Part shown: one piece after another, positions 34,413-45,800 of the stretch
Numbering within the stretch: the first letter of the stretch is position 1
Layout of the letters: every line of letters starts with the position of its first letter
Assembly (NCBI GenBank): GCA_947488235.1
Contig: CANLAQ010000001.1
Coordinates: 48,812 to 112,811, forward strand
Direction of reading: 5' to 3'
Length of the DNA: 64,000 nucleotides
DNA from: Flavobacteriales bacterium
GTDB lineage: Bacteria > Bacteroidota > Bacteroidia > Flavobacteriales_D > Crocinitomicaceae
Made by a program: the position numbers and the translations under genes
Notes under the pieces: generated by a model
Database searches by the model: none
Seen by the model: the letters and a program-made list of their open reading frames with translations, nothing else
What the model was told of the DNA's origin: nothing

Positions 34413-35324
34413 TTAAAAATATCTTGGGCTTAAATAAGCGTTATTTTTTGTTCTAATATCGAATCTCAGCATAAACTCGTGACTTCCCCATTGATTAACT
34501 AATTTTCCATTGACAGGAAAGTCGTAAGCATAACCAATCATACAGAAGTCTTTTACTTGATAAGAAGCATTAAATCCTACAGCATCATTGATACGGTAAA
34601 GTACACCAAACCAAATTTGATTGTACAAATGAGCAGATACATTTACATCAAGTACAAGTGGTCCATTCGCAGTATATTTCAAAAGTAAAGACGGCTTAAG
34701 GTCTAAAACACTATTTACTTTATGAACATAACCAGCCATAGCATATAAATGGCGCTGAGCAACTGAATTTCCTGTATTGTTGTCGATAGATCTTTTAACG
34801 AGTTGCGGCACTGATACACCAGCATAAAATCGTTTTGCATATAAATAAGCACCAAATCCAAAATTAGCTTTCAAGATAGAATTAGATTGCAAAAAGTTAG
34901 GATCCGTATTATCCGTTACATTTAGACCAGAAAAGTCATACTGATTTTGTTGAATTCCTGCTGAAGCTCCAAGAGACAATCTCATGTCATCATCATTCAA
35001 TTGAATATGATAAGCAAAAGTACCCATTGCATTTACTCCAGAGCGAGATCCTATACGATCATAACTTAAATTTCCTCCAACACCAATATGCTTTTGCGCA
35101 ATTGGAGCATGAATTGAAAAGAATTGCGTTTTAGGCGCTCCTTCCCATCCTACCCATTGTGCTCGAGTAACTCCTGTGATGGTTAAATTATTAGTACTAC
35201 CCGCATACCCAGCATTAAATTGCAAAGGATTGAAGAAGTACATTGATGTTTGCGCATCTTGCTGAGCCATTAATGGCAGCGCTGACAAACAAATTATTGC
35301 TATTAAATTAATCGTCCTCATCAT
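34413..35324 (-). CDS. PorP/SprF-family outer-membrane protein
   Basis: The 303-residue protein has a signal peptide and the family opening 'AQQDAQTSMYFFNPLQFNAGYAGS'. Glycine- and aromatic-rich beta strands follow ('NLSYDRIGSRSGVNAMG', 'LRFDIRTKNN' near the end), consistent with an outer-membrane barrel. PorP/SprF proteins attach or deliver large type B T9SS cargo. Its partner is almost certainly the giant protein encoded directly upstream (five-base gap), and the OmpA gene follows directly. Start 'MMRTIN' has two adjacent ATGs; either may be used. Confidence 0.92.
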   Translation of the reverse strand: MMRTINLIAIICLSALPLMAQQDAQTSMYFFNPLQFNAGYAGSTNNLTITGVTRAQWVGWEGAPKTQFFSIHAPIAQKHIGVGGNLSYDRIGSRSGVNAMGTFAYHIQLNDDDMRLSLGASAGIQQNQYDFSGLNVTDNTDPNFLQSNSILKANFGFGAYLYAKRFYAGVSVPQLVKRSIDNNTGNSVAQRHLYAMAGYVHKVNSVLDLKPSLLLKYTANGPLVLDVNVSAHLYNQIWFGVLYRINDAVGFNASYQVKDFCMIGYAYDFPVNGKLVNQWGSHEFMLRFDIRTKNNAYLSPRYF

Positions 35325-35329
35325 ATCTA

Positions 35330-38300
35330 TTAAGGTTGAATTTCTAGGTATCCTGTGTAAGGATCTTGTGACTTTTTATTGGTATCTATTACATAAAAAT
35401 AAGTAGAAGCAGGTAATGAATTTGCTGCAGTTCCCTTATAGTGACCATTCCAATCATTTTGATAAGGTTGCGCTTCAAACACAACACTTCCCCATCTATT
35501 ATAAACGGTAACATGAATGTCTGGATATTGAGAGGCTAAATACTCTATTATCCAAAGATCATTCTTTCCATCATTATTTGGAGATAAAAATTGATTGATT
35601 TCAACCTCAGTTAATTCAGTACATCCTATATCAAATGTAGCTGAAACCACACATCCTGCAGCATCAGTAACTTGAACTGTATGATTTCCAGCATCAATAT
35701 TATTAGCTACCGGACCATTTTCTCCAGTTTCCCAAACATAAGAATAAGCAGATTGACCGCCTTGCGCTAAAACAGTTAAGCTACCATTAAATTCTTTACA
35801 TTCTGAACCAACTGAATCAATCTGAACTACAGTTAAAGGAAGTGGTTGTGTAATCGTTATACTCGTATCTGCTGTACAACCATCGTTGTTCTCTACTTGA
35901 ACAGTATAAGTTCCAATAGACAAACCAGAAACGGATGGAGAATTTAATTGACTTGGCGCCCAGTTGTAAGTTAAGACACCTGAATTGTCAGTTGTAATTG
36001 AAATAACACCATTAGAACCACCGTAACAAGAAACATTGGTCACACTTACTCCTGTAATATTAATTGGTGTAGGAGGATCGATTTGAACCATATCAGTGGT
36101 AATACAACCATTAATATTATCGGTAACCGTTACAAAATACTGACCTGGACCACCAACAACTGGCGAAAGCGTATTAGCACCGGAAACAATTGTTGGACCA
36201 GACCAACTAACTGAAGAATTCACCGGATTCACCGTTCCCAAAATAACACCAGTATTGGTAATACAATCTAATCCTGTTGAAGGAGAAAGTGTGTAATTAA
36301 ATACAGGAGAAGGCAATATATTAACAACAAATTGATCTTGAACACCTGGACAAGCGCCTAATTGCGCAGATACATCAATAGTACCTGATATAGTTGACCC
36401 TGTTGCATTTGAAGCTCCATTCCAAGTTGGAATTTGACCGTTACCTGAACTTCCAATTCCGATATTAGTGTTGTTATTCGTCCAAGAGATCGTTGCTCCG
36501 GTTGGTGTCGTAAAATAATCATTTGGATTAATTTGCGCGCCTGGACAAACAGTAAAATCAGTATTGCTATTCATTGTAATTTGTGGTTGAACCGCAACAT
36601 TTACAATAATATCAGGACCAGGACATAAAATTGTTCCGATTGAAATCGTATAAACTACAGTATCAACTGTTGTTCCTGTATTGGTCAATACCTGAGCAAT
36701 TGAATTTCCTGAACCAGCACTTTCACCTCCAATGGTTGCAGGAGCGGAAGCTGTCCAAGTAAAAGTAGCATTACTTAGGTTGGAACTAATAGCTATACTT
36801 GTAGCATCGCCACTACAAATCGTTTGAGCAGTAGGATCTACATTTAAATTTCCTTGTGGATTAACCGTAATGGTATGCACCACTGGAGCAACATTCGTAC
36901 ATCCAACACTTGCACTGATTTCTACAGTACCTGCTTGCGTTGTTGTATTAAATAAAGTAAGGGGATTAAAAGTCACTGGACTCACACCAGAACCTGTCAT
37001 GGTAGTTACACCTGTTACATTGGTAGTGTCTGTGATTTCCCAAGTAATAACATATCCAGGAACCGTGGATGTCATAATGAATAGCGCTGATGAATCACCT
37101 GAACAAATCATTTGATTGTAAAAAGTCATATTAACAGAAGCTGTTGGATTGATCGTTACCACTTGCATGATAGAATCCACACCACAGAAATTAGCAGCAT
37201 ACATCCAAACATTATAGTCTCCTGGATTTGAGAATGTTATTTCCATATTATCAGTTCCATTGGTCCATTGGGTATAATCATATTGATTACCCACAAAACC
37301 ATTACTTGAACCTAAACTTCCAGCAGTAACGGTGTAACCAGAGGTTTGATCTACTTGCCAATAATAAGAATAAGTAGAATCACATCCAGTAGAAGTCACA
37401 TTTTCTCCACCTGAAGATTGATTATCAAATGTAACTGGTTCCCCTTGACAAATTGGAGAATTAGGATTATAATCAAACGCCGCTGAAGCCCCAGTGTTAA
37501 TAGTGATAGGTCCAACAGTAATTACCGTAGGCAAACCATTATTGGAACAAATGTTCTGAGCAATTATAGTTGCAGAAAAAGCATTTTGAATTGGAGGGAA
37601 ACCAGGCGCAAAAACATAATCAACACCACAAGACGAACTTACGAAAATATGAGAAACGGTAGTGTCATTATTTGTTGTAAACACAAGTGATGGAGATCCA
37701 TCAGAAAAATTAACTGTGTAGTTAATTGGAACATCATTAGATAGAATATCTATAGAGTAAGGTGAAGGCAAACAAGTTGTTTGACCAGACCCAGAGACCG
37801 TTACTACCGGAGCATTACCGTTGAATACAATATAATTCTTTGAAGTTGAACAACCATTTATAGTTACTGTATGCGTAAGAGTATACTGACCTAAAGGATA
37901 AATATGACTTATTTGGGAGCCTGTCATATTGGTTTGATTCGAAGTTGCTCCATCACCCCAAGTAAAAGTTTGGGTAACACCACTATTATAAGTCGAATTG
38001 AAATTAAATAAGGAAGAATCAATAGCTCCACAATTTTTAAAGAAAATTAAGCCATTTTGTATTGTTGTACCATAACCTCCACCAACACTAGCGAGCGTAA
38101 GATTTGACACCGGAGTAACATTAACATCAATACCAACTGAAAATACTGACTGCTGACCATTGTTATTGTTAACTGTTAAGGTAGCCGATGTAGTTGGTGC
38201 TGTAGCTGTCGAATAAGTCACAACATGAGGTCCAATTCCTACTGCAGTAGCAGGAGAAGCTCCTGTGCCAAAATTCCAAGTATAGGTTGCACCTGCAGTG

Positions 38301-38461
38301 GTTTGAGAAGAAGTGTTATTATAAGTAATAGTACTTCCTTGACAAATTGTAATTAAACCACCAGAAACACTTGGAGATGTATTGAAACTTGCGGTTGGCG
38401 CCTGAGCATAAACCATATTGGTAAGGATCAAAAGCGCGAATGCGTAAATAATTTTAGACAT
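35330..38461 (-). CDS. Giant PKD-repeat surface protein with T9SS type B sorting domain (SprB-like organisation)
   Basis: The 1043-residue protein has a signal peptide, multiple PKD/Ig-like modules rich in T, S, N and G, and SprB-repeat-like segments around residues 790-920 ('GVSVTNVSCYGGSNGVISI', 'TYTVQVENNDGCTADTSITI'). The C-terminal ~90 residues ('FLSPNNDGKNDLWII', 'VTVYNRWGSVVFEAQ', 'ASTYFYVIDTN') are a type B sorting domain. In the family such proteins are surface adhesins exported with a cognate PorP/SprF. It heads the operon and is preceded by an exact TAGTTTTG box. Few Lys/Arg and high Thr/Asn mark it as a cell-surface protein. Confidence 0.88.
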   Translation of the reverse strand: MSKIIYAFALLILTNMVYAQAPTASFNTSPSVSGGLITICQGSTITYNNTSSQTTAGATYTWNFGTGASPATAVGIGPHVVTYSTATAPTTSATLTVNNNNGQQSVFSVGIDVNVTPVSNLTLASVGGGYGTTIQNGLIFFKNCGAIDSSLFNFNSTYNSGVTQTFTWGDGATSNQTNMTGSQISHIYPLGQYTLTHTVTINGCSTSKNYIVFNGNAPVVTVSGSGQTTCLPSPYSIDILSNDVPINYTVNFSDGSPSLVFTTNNDTTVSHIFVSSSCGVDYVFAPGFPPIQNAFSATIIAQNICSNNGLPTVITVGPITINTGASAAFDYNPNSPICQGEPVTFDNQSSGGENVTSTGCDSTYSYYWQVDQTSGYTVTAGSLGSSNGFVGNQYDYTQWTNGTDNMEITFSNPGDYNVWMYAANFCGVDSIMQVVTINPTASVNMTFYNQMICSGDSSALFIMTSTVPGYVITWEITDTTNVTGVTTMTGSGVSPVTFNPLTLFNTTTQAGTVEISASVGCTNVAPVVHTITVNPQGNLNVDPTAQTICSGDATSIAISSNLSNATFTWTASAPATIGGESAGSGNSIAQVLTNTGTTVDTVVYTISIGTILCPGPDIIVNVAVQPQITMNSNTDFTVCPGAQINPNDYFTTPTGATISWTNNNTNIGIGSSGNGQIPTWNGASNATGSTISGTIDVSAQLGACPGVQDQFVVNILPSPVFNYTLSPSTGLDCITNTGVILGTVNPVNSSVSWSGPTIVSGANTLSPVVGGPGQYFVTVTDNINGCITTDMVQIDPPTPINITGVSVTNVSCYGGSNGVISITTDNSGVLTYNWAPSQLNSPSVSGLSIGTYTVQVENNDGCTADTSITITQPLPLTVVQIDSVGSECKEFNGSLTVLAQGGQSAYSYVWETGENGPVANNIDAGNHTVQVTDAAGCVVSATFDIGCTELTEVEINQFLSPNNDGKNDLWIIEYLASQYPDIHVTVYNRWGSVVFEAQPYQNDWNGHYKGTAANSLPASTYFYVIDTNKKSQDPYTGYLEIQP

Positions 38462-38501
38462 ATAGTAGTAATTAAAAACTCTAATTATGTGTATTAAAGT
38501 A

Positions 38502-38509
38502 CAAAACTA
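38502..38509 (-). promoter_or_regulatory. -7 box (TAGTTTTG) of the type B/PorP/OmpA operon
   Basis: The minus strand reads TAGTTTTG, an exact TAnnTTTG match about 40 bases before the ATG at 38461. Confidence 0.6.
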
Positions 38510-38529
38510 AGGAAAAAATATTTAATATT

Positions 38530-39423
38530 TTAATCAATCCAGTTTATACCTTTTAGTAGTTTTTTTTGGGTTCGAATTGCATTTGAATCATCATTGGGTT
38601 GAAAATCGTATTCCCAAGAAGCCATTGGAGGCATACTCATTAAAATAGATTCAGTTCTGCCATTGGAATAGATGCCGAATTTGGTGCCCCGATCATGCAA
38701 TAAATTAAATTCAACATAACGAGACCGTCTGTGTAATTGCCATTGCCGCTCCTTTTCAGTGGACTCATGAAGCTCTTGAAGATCAACTTGTTTCTTGTAA
38801 ATACCAGGGAATGAAAGTGCTAATTCCTCACAAAAAGAAAAGAGTTGTTGCTTTGAAATTCCAGATGATTCATTTTGATGATCAAAAAATACCCCTCCTA
38901 TTCCTCGTGTTTCATTGCGATGAGGTAGAAAAAAATAATCATCAGCCCAATCTTTAAATTTTTGATAAAAATCAGGATGATATTTATCATTAATTTTTTT
39001 TAGGTCTTTATGAAATTCAGTGGCTAAGGAATCATTAATATAATGTGGTGTTAAATCAATGCCTCCACCAAACCAATAGGTATTACCATCGATTTCGAAA
39101 TATCGGACATTCATATGAATAATAGGATGTAAAGGATGTTTAGGGTGCAAAACAATCGAAACGCCAGTTGCATAAAAAGAATCTCCTTCCAGTTGAAGTT
39201 GTTTTCTCATCGCAGCACTTACTTTTCCATGAACAGCAGAAAAAGCAACGCCACCTTTTTCAATAACCCTTCCATTTTTAATGGTCCTTGTATAACCTCC
39301 ACCACCTTCGGCTCTTTCCCATGCGTCTTCAATAAAAGAAGCGCCTCCATCCCACTCCTCTATTTCTTTAGTGATGAATTGTTGACAAGCACGAAAAGCA
39401 TCACTAATTTCCTTGGCCTTCAT
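38530..39423 (-). CDS. hemF: Oxygen-dependent coproporphyrinogen III oxidase
   Basis: From the ATG at 39423 the product has 297 residues, normal for HemF. 'GGVAFSAVHGKVSAAM', 'HPIIHMNVRYFEIDG', 'YWFGGGIDLTPHYIN' and 'GIGGVFFDHQ' are family signatures, including active-site His and Arg. It decarboxylates coproporphyrinogen III to protoporphyrinogen IX using O2, indicating aerobic heme synthesis. The track start at 39444 is a TTG. The start overlaps the 3' end of the LysM gene by about 20 bases, so it is probably the last gene of the guaA operon. Confidence 0.94.
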   Translation of the reverse strand: MKAKEISDAFRACQQFITKEIEEWDGGASFIEDAWERAEGGGGYTRTIKNGRVIEKGGVAFSAVHGKVSAAMRKQLQLEGDSFYATGVSIVLHPKHPLHPIIHMNVRYFEIDGNTYWFGGGIDLTPHYINDSLATEFHKDLKKINDKYHPDFYQKFKDWADDYFFLPHRNETRGIGGVFFDHQNESSGISKQQLFSFCEELALSFPGIYKKQVDLQELHESTEKERQWQLHRRSRYVEFNLLHDRGTKFGIYSNGRTESILMSMPPMASWEYDFQPNDDSNAIRTQKKLLKGINWID

Positions 39424-41167
39424 TGTTGTAAATGGTTGATTCAAAATCTTGATATCTGATCATATAATGAGCGTTATTTTCTTTCATCGGAAGGGAATTT
39501 GTGATGATCGAAAAATTAATTTTTGTCATAACCCCTTCTGCACTTCCATTAGAGATAAAAATTAATTTAGGAACTACTGAAAGCATATCATAGCCCAAAC
39601 AAGCCATTTTTGTAATATCAGCATTGTATTTTAAACGATATTTTTTATGCAAATTAATTACAGGCTGGGAATGATAGTTGAAACAACTTGAACTTAAATA
39701 ATTAAAAGAAAAGCCATTTGAAGCAATCAAATTTAATTCTTTAAATTCCAACCAATCTTTTATTCCATATAATTCAGCGTTTTCACGATCCACCAATTTA
39801 GATAATATTTTTATTACCTCATCCTTTGAAGTGGAGAAACTAAGATACCTTGTTTTCTTATCCGACTTACTGAATAAAATGAAATCATTTGAATTACTTT
39901 CAATTATTTTTGGAGACTGGGCTTTTGAAATATTCCTGTATTGAGCCAAAAAGGACTCTTCCATTTCTAAATCCACTTTATTTTTAGATCTAATGAATAC
40001 AATTTGTTCATTAGAATTATTCGACTTAAGATAGTTCGCCATTTCCACTGCAACGAGTGCATTTGAGCTTGGGATTTGATATACATATGGATTTTGCTTT
40101 AAAAGCTCTGAATTTAAATTAACAGGAACAACATCTATTATTTCATGCAGCGCGCAAAATTTAGCAACTTCTTCAGCTTGTTGTTTGTGCAAAGGAGAAA
40201 TAACCAAATTGACATTTAACAATTCTTTACTTGCTAAAATTGAAGTTAAACTTTTACTAGCACTCGAATAATCATAAAAAGTCACCTCACCTTCCATACC
40301 CCATTTCTTTAAAGAATCAATTGCTAGTAAAGCACCCATATAATATTCCGTTGAAATCTTTGACATTCCTCTTAGTGGATATTTTACAGTATCTAATCCA
40401 AAAGGAAGGAACACCGCTATGTTTATGTTTTTATTAGGCGTGAATGCAAGCTTTGTAGTGAATTTAAATGGCTCAGATAACTTTGGGGGGATTTCACGAT
40501 TTAGTTCTACCGCATCATTCGAATTATTCAAAGGAATTTTAATTATCGCTCCAGTTTTAAGCGATCCACTTTTTAATTTATTAATTTCTTTTAATTGCTC
40601 CGCTGGAACCATAAATCTCTTAGCAATCGTATATATGGTCTCGCCACCTTTTACAGTATAGTTAAGGACTGAATCTGTAAACTCAAAACTTCTAAGAATA
40701 ATAACGGAGTCTTTTGGCGGATTTACAATTTCATTTTCTGGCTTTTCATCCCAAATCGGCAATCTTAAGGCTGCATTTTTTATGGTCAAAATCTGCCCGA
40801 TTTTGATTCCCAAGTCAACACCTGGATTCTCAATAATTAATGAATCAACTTTAACAAAATACTGACTCGCGATCCTAAATAATGTTTCTTTAGCAATAAC
40901 AGTATGCTTAATTGTCCCTCGTTTAATGGGTAAATATAACTTCTGTCCAACTGTTAATGAAAAATTATTGCTTAAAGAATTTCTTTTTGCAATTTCTTCA
41001 CTGCTGTAATTTGTTTTTTGAGCAATGGAATAAAGGGTCATTCCAGAGGTAACCTCAACAACATGACACAATACCTTTTCATGTTCTAGCACAGGGATTA
41101 ACTGTTGAGCACTTAAAAAATGGGACAGCAGTAAGGTGAGCGCTAGAAAAGTATTTTTAATTCTCAT
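39404..41167 (-). CDS. LysM-repeat protein with PBP1-like (amino acid-binding) domain
   Basis: After a signal peptide the 587-residue protein has three LysM modules: 'HVVEVTSGMTLYSIAQKT', 'IKHTVIAKETLFRIASQY' and 'LNYTVKGGETIYTIAKRF'. From ~245 on it resembles a periplasmic-binding PBP1 fold ('NINIAVFLPFGL', 'EYYMGALLAIDSLKKWG', 'LVISPLHKQQAEEVAKFC'). LysM binds peptidoglycan; the C-terminal part resembles a receptor or amino acid-binding domain common in Bacteroidota. Its ligand is unknown. It begins three bases after guaA and overlaps hemF. Confidence 0.82.
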   Translation of the reverse strand: MRIKNTFLALTLLLSHFLSAQQLIPVLEHEKVLCHVVEVTSGMTLYSIAQKTNYSSEEIAKRNSLSNNFSLTVGQKLYLPIKRGTIKHTVIAKETLFRIASQYFVKVDSLIIENPGVDLGIKIGQILTIKNAALRLPIWDEKPENEIVNPPKDSVIILRSFEFTDSVLNYTVKGGETIYTIAKRFMVPAEQLKEINKLKSGSLKTGAIIKIPLNNSNDAVELNREIPPKLSEPFKFTTKLAFTPNKNINIAVFLPFGLDTVKYPLRGMSKISTEYYMGALLAIDSLKKWGMEGEVTFYDYSSASKSLTSILASKELLNVNLVISPLHKQQAEEVAKFCALHEIIDVVPVNLNSELLKQNPYVYQIPSSNALVAVEMANYLKSNNSNEQIVFIRSKNKVDLEMEESFLAQYRNISKAQSPKIIESNSNDFILFSKSDKKTRYLSFSTSKDEVIKILSKLVDRENAELYGIKDWLEFKELNLIASNGFSFNYLSSSCFNYHSQPVINLHKKYRLKYNADITKMACLGYDMLSVVPKLIFISNGSAEGVMTKINFSIITNSLPMKENNAHYMIRYQDFESTIYNNEGQGN

Positions 41168-41170
41168 ATT

Positions 41171-42703
41171 TTATTCCCATTCAATAGTAGCTGGAGGTTT
41201 TGAACTTATATCATAAGTAACTCTATTGATACCTTTAACTTGATTGATGATTTTATTTGAAATAGAGGCAAGGAATTCATAAGGAAGATGACACCAATCC
41301 GCTGTCATTCCATCGGTTGAAGTCACAGCTCTAAGCGCTACTGCGTTTTCATAAGTGCGTTCATCTCCCATTACCCCTACAGTTTGAACAGGAAGGAAAA
41401 TACTTCCGGCTTGCCAAACATCTTTATACAAATCAGCTTCTTTCAAGCCATTAATAAATATGGAATCCACTTCTTGAAGAATGGCAACCTTTTCTTTGGT
41501 CACCTCTCCCAAAATTCTTATTCCTAATCCAGGACCTGGAAATGGGTGTCTGCTTAATATTTTATCATCGATGTTTAATGCTGCACCAATTCTTCTTACT
41601 TCATCCTTAAACAACAAACGCAAGGGTTCAACTACGCTTAATTTCATGTAATCTGGTAATCCACCTACATTATGATGTGACTTAATGGTTTGTGATGGAC
41701 CTCCAGTACCTGAAACGGACTCAATTACATCTGGATAAATGGTACCTTGACCCAGCCATTTTGCATTTTCCACTTCTTTTGATGCTTCATTAAAAACATC
41801 TATAAATACTTTTCCAATTGCTTTCCTTTTTAATTCAGGATCGGTCAAGCCTTTCAATTCAGCATAAAACAATTCAGAAGCATTGATACCTTTAACATTT
41901 AACCCCATTCCTTTATAGGATTCTAATACTTCAGCGTACTCATTCTTTCTTAGCAATCCATTATCAACAAAAATACAATGTAAATTTTCTCCAATGGCTT
42001 TATGAAGAAGTACCGCAGCAACAGAAGAATCTACCCCTCCAGAAAGGCCTAAAATAACACGGTCGTTTCCTAGTTGTTCTTTCAATTTAGCTACACTTTC
42101 ATCGACAAATAAAGCGGGGGTCCAATCTGCTGAGCAAGAACATACATTGTAAATAAAATTCTTTAACAATTGCGTACCTTCTAAGGAATGATAAACTTCC
42201 GGGTGAAACTGAACACCAAAAGTATCCTCTCCTAATATTTCATATGCTGCAATGGCAACATCAGCAGTACTTCCAACTACCATGTAATTTTCAGGAATAT
42301 CCGTAATGGAGTCTCCATGAGACATCCAGACTTGCGAATCCATTGAAATTCCCTGCATTAATCGAGAATTAGAATTCACCATAGATAAATTGGCTCTTCC
42401 ATACTCTCTTGTATTAGATGATTGTACCTTACCGCCAAACTCCTGTGCTAATAATTGCGCACCATAACACACTCCAAGAAGTGGTAAATGTCCTTTAAAG
42501 ACTCCTAAGTCTGGTTTTGGGGCTGCAACATCTCTCACAGAGAAAGGACTGCCAGATAAAATTACTCCTTTTAAATTAGCGAAGTCCACTGGAATTTTAT
42601 TCCAAGGGTGGATTTCACAATAAACATTTAGCTCTCTAATTCTACGCGCAATCAATTGGGTATATTGTGAGCCGAAATCAACGATTAAAATGGTTTCATG
42701 CAT
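41171..42703 (-). CDS. guaA: GMP synthase (glutamine-hydrolysing)
   Basis: The 510-residue enzyme converts XMP to GMP using glutamine and ATP. The N-terminal class I amidotransferase domain has the nucleophile in '[17 protein letters not shown]' and His/Glu in '[11 protein letters not shown]'. The synthetase domain has the PP-loop '[17 protein letters not shown]' and ends with the dimerisation domain '[17 protein letters not shown]'. The start '[16 protein letters not shown]' at 42703 is preferred; upstream residues in the track lie in the promoter. The LysM gene and hemF follow closely. Confidence 0.96.
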   Translation of the reverse strand: MHETILIVDFGSQYTQLIARRIRELNVYCEIHPWNKIPVDFANLKGVILSGSPFSVRDVAAPKPDLGVFKGHLPLLGVCYGAQLLAQEFGGKVQSSNTREYGRANLSMVNSNSRLMQGISMDSQVWMSHGDSITDIPENYMVVGSTADVAIAAYEILGEDTFGVQFHPEVYHSLEGTQLLKNFIYNVCSCSADWTPALFVDESVAKLKEQLGNDRVILGLSGGVDSSVAAVLLHKAIGENLHCIFVDNGLLRKNEYAEVLESYKGMGLNVKGINASELFYAELKGLTDPELKRKAIGKVFIDVFNEASKEVENAKWLGQGTIYPDVIESVSGTGGPSQTIKSHHNVGGLPDYMKLSVVEPLRLLFKDEVRRIGAALNIDDKILSRHPFPGPGLGIRILGEVTKEKVAILQEVDSIFINGLKEADLYKDVWQAGSIFLPVQTVGVMGDERTYENAVALRAVTSTDGMTADWCHLPYEFLASISNKIINQVKGINRVTYDISSKPPATIEWE

Positions 42704-42707
42704 AGGA

Positions 42708-42715
42708 CAAAGATA
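42708..42715 (-). promoter_or_regulatory. -7 box (TATCTTTG) of guaA
   Basis: The minus strand reads TATCTTTG, an exact match four bases before the guaA ATG. The longer ORF start would be inside or upstream of the promoter, supporting 42703. Confidence 0.65.
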
Positions 42716-42812
42716 ATTGATATTCCTAAGCACTTACAAAAATTTATTCCTAAGATTTTATTTTTTTAACATGCATTCAGTGTGGATTGATTTTTATAAC
42801 TACTAAATTGAT

Positions 42813-42820
42813 TAACTTTG
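42813..42820 (+). promoter_or_regulatory. -7 box (TAACTTTG) of secA
   Basis: Exact TAnnTTTG match 26 bases before the secA ATG at 42847. Confidence 0.6.
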
Positions 42821-42846
42821 GACTTTAAATTAAGATAACTATTGCA

Positions 42847-45800
42847 ATGATAAGTGACCTAATAAAAAAGATTTTTGGTGATAAGAACGCTAAAGACGAA
42901 AAATTATACCAGCCTTTTATAGTTGATACCAATAATGCATTACAAATAATTCAGAATCTAAGCGATACTGAACTTAGAGGAATGACAAACTCTTTTCAAG
43001 AAAGAATTAAAAATGAAAAGCAACATTTAGAAGACGATTTGAAATCGCTTGAAACAAAAGCTGCTGACAGTGCTACTTCTATTGATGATAAAGAGGATTT
43101 ATTTGAACAAATCGATAAATTATCTAAAGCAATTGATGAACAAATCGAATTGACTTTGTTAGAAATTTTACCTCAAGCATTTGCTGTAGTTAAAGAAACT
43201 GCCAACAGATGGGTGACAAATGGTCAATTGGAAGTTGATGCTTTGGACTTTGACAGAGATCTTTCCTTAAAAAAAGATGGTATCACCATAAACGGTACTA
43301 AAGCTATTTGGCATAATGAGTGGACTGCAGCGGGAACTAAAGTAAAATGGAACATGGTTCATTACGATGTTCAATTAATGGGTGGAGCTGTTTTACACAA
43401 AGGAAATATCGCTGAAATGCAAACAGGAGAAGGTAAAACACTTGTTGCAACACTTCCTGTATATTTAAATGCATTGGCAGGAAAAGGAGTGCATATTGTT
43501 ACCGTTAACGACTATCTTGCAAAACGAGATTCAGAATGGATGGGACCTTTATATCAATTTCATTGCTTAAGCGTAGATTGTATAGATAAGCACCAACCCA
43601 ATTCAAATGAACGCAGATTAGCTTATCAAGCTGATATTACTTTTGGAACTAATAATGAATTTGGTTTTGATTATCTGAGAGATAATATGGCTGGACAAGT
43701 TGATGAATTGGTTCAGAGAAAACATCATTTTGCCATTGTCGATGAAGTCGATTCAGTTTTAATTGATGATGCTAGGACACCCTTAATTATTTCTGGTCCT
43801 ACTCCAAAAGGTGATGAGCATGAATTTCATGAATTAAAACCGAGAATTGAAAGAATAGTTTCTGCACAAAAAGCATTGGTTCAACAATGTTTAATTGATG
43901 CTAAAAGATTACTATCCGTAATTAATACACCTCCAGAAGATAAAAATGAGGCTAAAGTAATGTTGGAAGAAGGTGGAATTGCCTTACTAAGAGCACATAG
44001 AGGATTGCCTAAAAATAAAGCGCTTATTAAGTATTTGTCTGAACCGGGCATCCGCGTTCATCTTCAAAAAACTGAAAATTTTTATATGCAAGAACAAGGA
44101 AAGCATATGAAAAAAATAGACCTTGAATTGTTCTTTGTTATTGAAGAGAAAAACAACACCATTGAATTGACAAGTAAGGGAATTGATTTAATCTCAGGAT
44201 CTGATGAAAGAGATTTTTATATCATGCCTGATATTGGTGCTGAAATTGCCAAACTTCAAAAAGATAATTTAGATAAAGAGCATTTTCTTTCTGCAAAAGA
44301 CGATCTTGTTAGAGAATATTCTATCAAATCAGAAAGAATTCATTCCATCAATCAATTATTAAAAGCATATACTTTATTTGAAAAAGAAGTTGAATATGTT
44401 ATTCTTGACAGTAAAGTGAAAATTGTTGACGAATCAACAGGTCGTATTCTTGAAGGCCGCAGGTATTCTGATGGTTTACATCAAGCTATTGAAGCAAAAG
44501 AAAATGTTCAAATTGAAGCGGCAAGTCAAACTTATGCGACTGTAACGCTGCAGAATTATTTTAGAATGTATCATAAGTTAGCGGGTATGACCGGAACGGC
44601 GGAGACGGAAGCTAAAGAATTTTATGATATTTATAAATTGGATGTCATTATCGTTCCAACCAATAGAAACATCATTAGAAAAGATGATAATGATTTGGTA
44701 TTTAAAACTGCCTTGGAGAAATTCAACGCTGTAATTGATGAAATTGAAAAATTAGTTGCTGCAGGAAGACCTGTACTGGTAGGAACAACAACAGTAGAAA
44801 TTTCAGAATTATTGAGCCGAATGCTTCAATCAAGAAATGTAGTACATCAAGTATTAAATGCAAAATACCATCAAAAAGAAGCTGAAATTGTAGCCAGTGC
44901 TGGAATGGCGGGTTCTGTAACCATTGCAACCAATATGGCGGGTCGTGGTACTGACATTAAATTAGGTCCAAATGTTAAAGAAGCAGGCGGATTGGCGATT
45001 ATTGGTACAGAAAGACATGATTCTCGTCGTGTAGACAGACAGTTAAGAGGTCGATCAGGAAGACAAGGAGATCCGGGATCTTCTCAATTTTTTGTATCCT
45101 TAGAAGATGACTTGATGCGAAAATTTGGATCAGAGCGCATTGCAAAACTTATGGACCGTATGGGACTTAAAGAAGGTGAAGTGATCACGCATGGAATGGT
45201 TTCCAAATCAATTGAACGCGCTCAGAAAAAAGTAGAAGAGAATAATTTTGGCATCAGAAAGCGTTTATTGGAATATGATGATGTAATGAATGCGCAAAGA
45301 AAAGCGATTTACAAGAAACGCAAAAACGCCCTATTTGGTGATCGTTTGGATATTGATGTAGATAATATGTTTTATGAGCATTGCGAAACAACAGTTCTAA
45401 AATCTTCTAAAAGTTCTTTCCAAGAATTTGAGATCGAATTAATTCGTACCATTGGTATTGACTCACCTGTATCAGAGCAAGAATATAAATCTCTAGATCA
45501 AATGGAACTCATCCATAAGGTTTACATTTCTATGATGGAGCAATATAAAAGAAAAGGAGAGAAAATTGCCCTTACTGCAATGCCTCAAATTAAACATGTT
45601 TTTGAGACACTTTCAGACAAATATAAAAATATTGTATTCCCCTTAACCGATGGTAGAAAGGAATTACAACTTATCATTAATCTAGAAGAAGCATATAAAT
45701 CAAATGGTGCGGTAATCAATAAAGCATTTGAAAAAAACATCATTTTAGGAATGATAGACAATGAGTGGAAAGAACATTTAAGAGAAATGGACGATTTGCG

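Noticed and set aside
36870-37115. ORF on the plus strand inside the giant type B gene
   Set aside because: It is antisense to a clear coding gene with no start signal or family match; treated as a shadow ORF.
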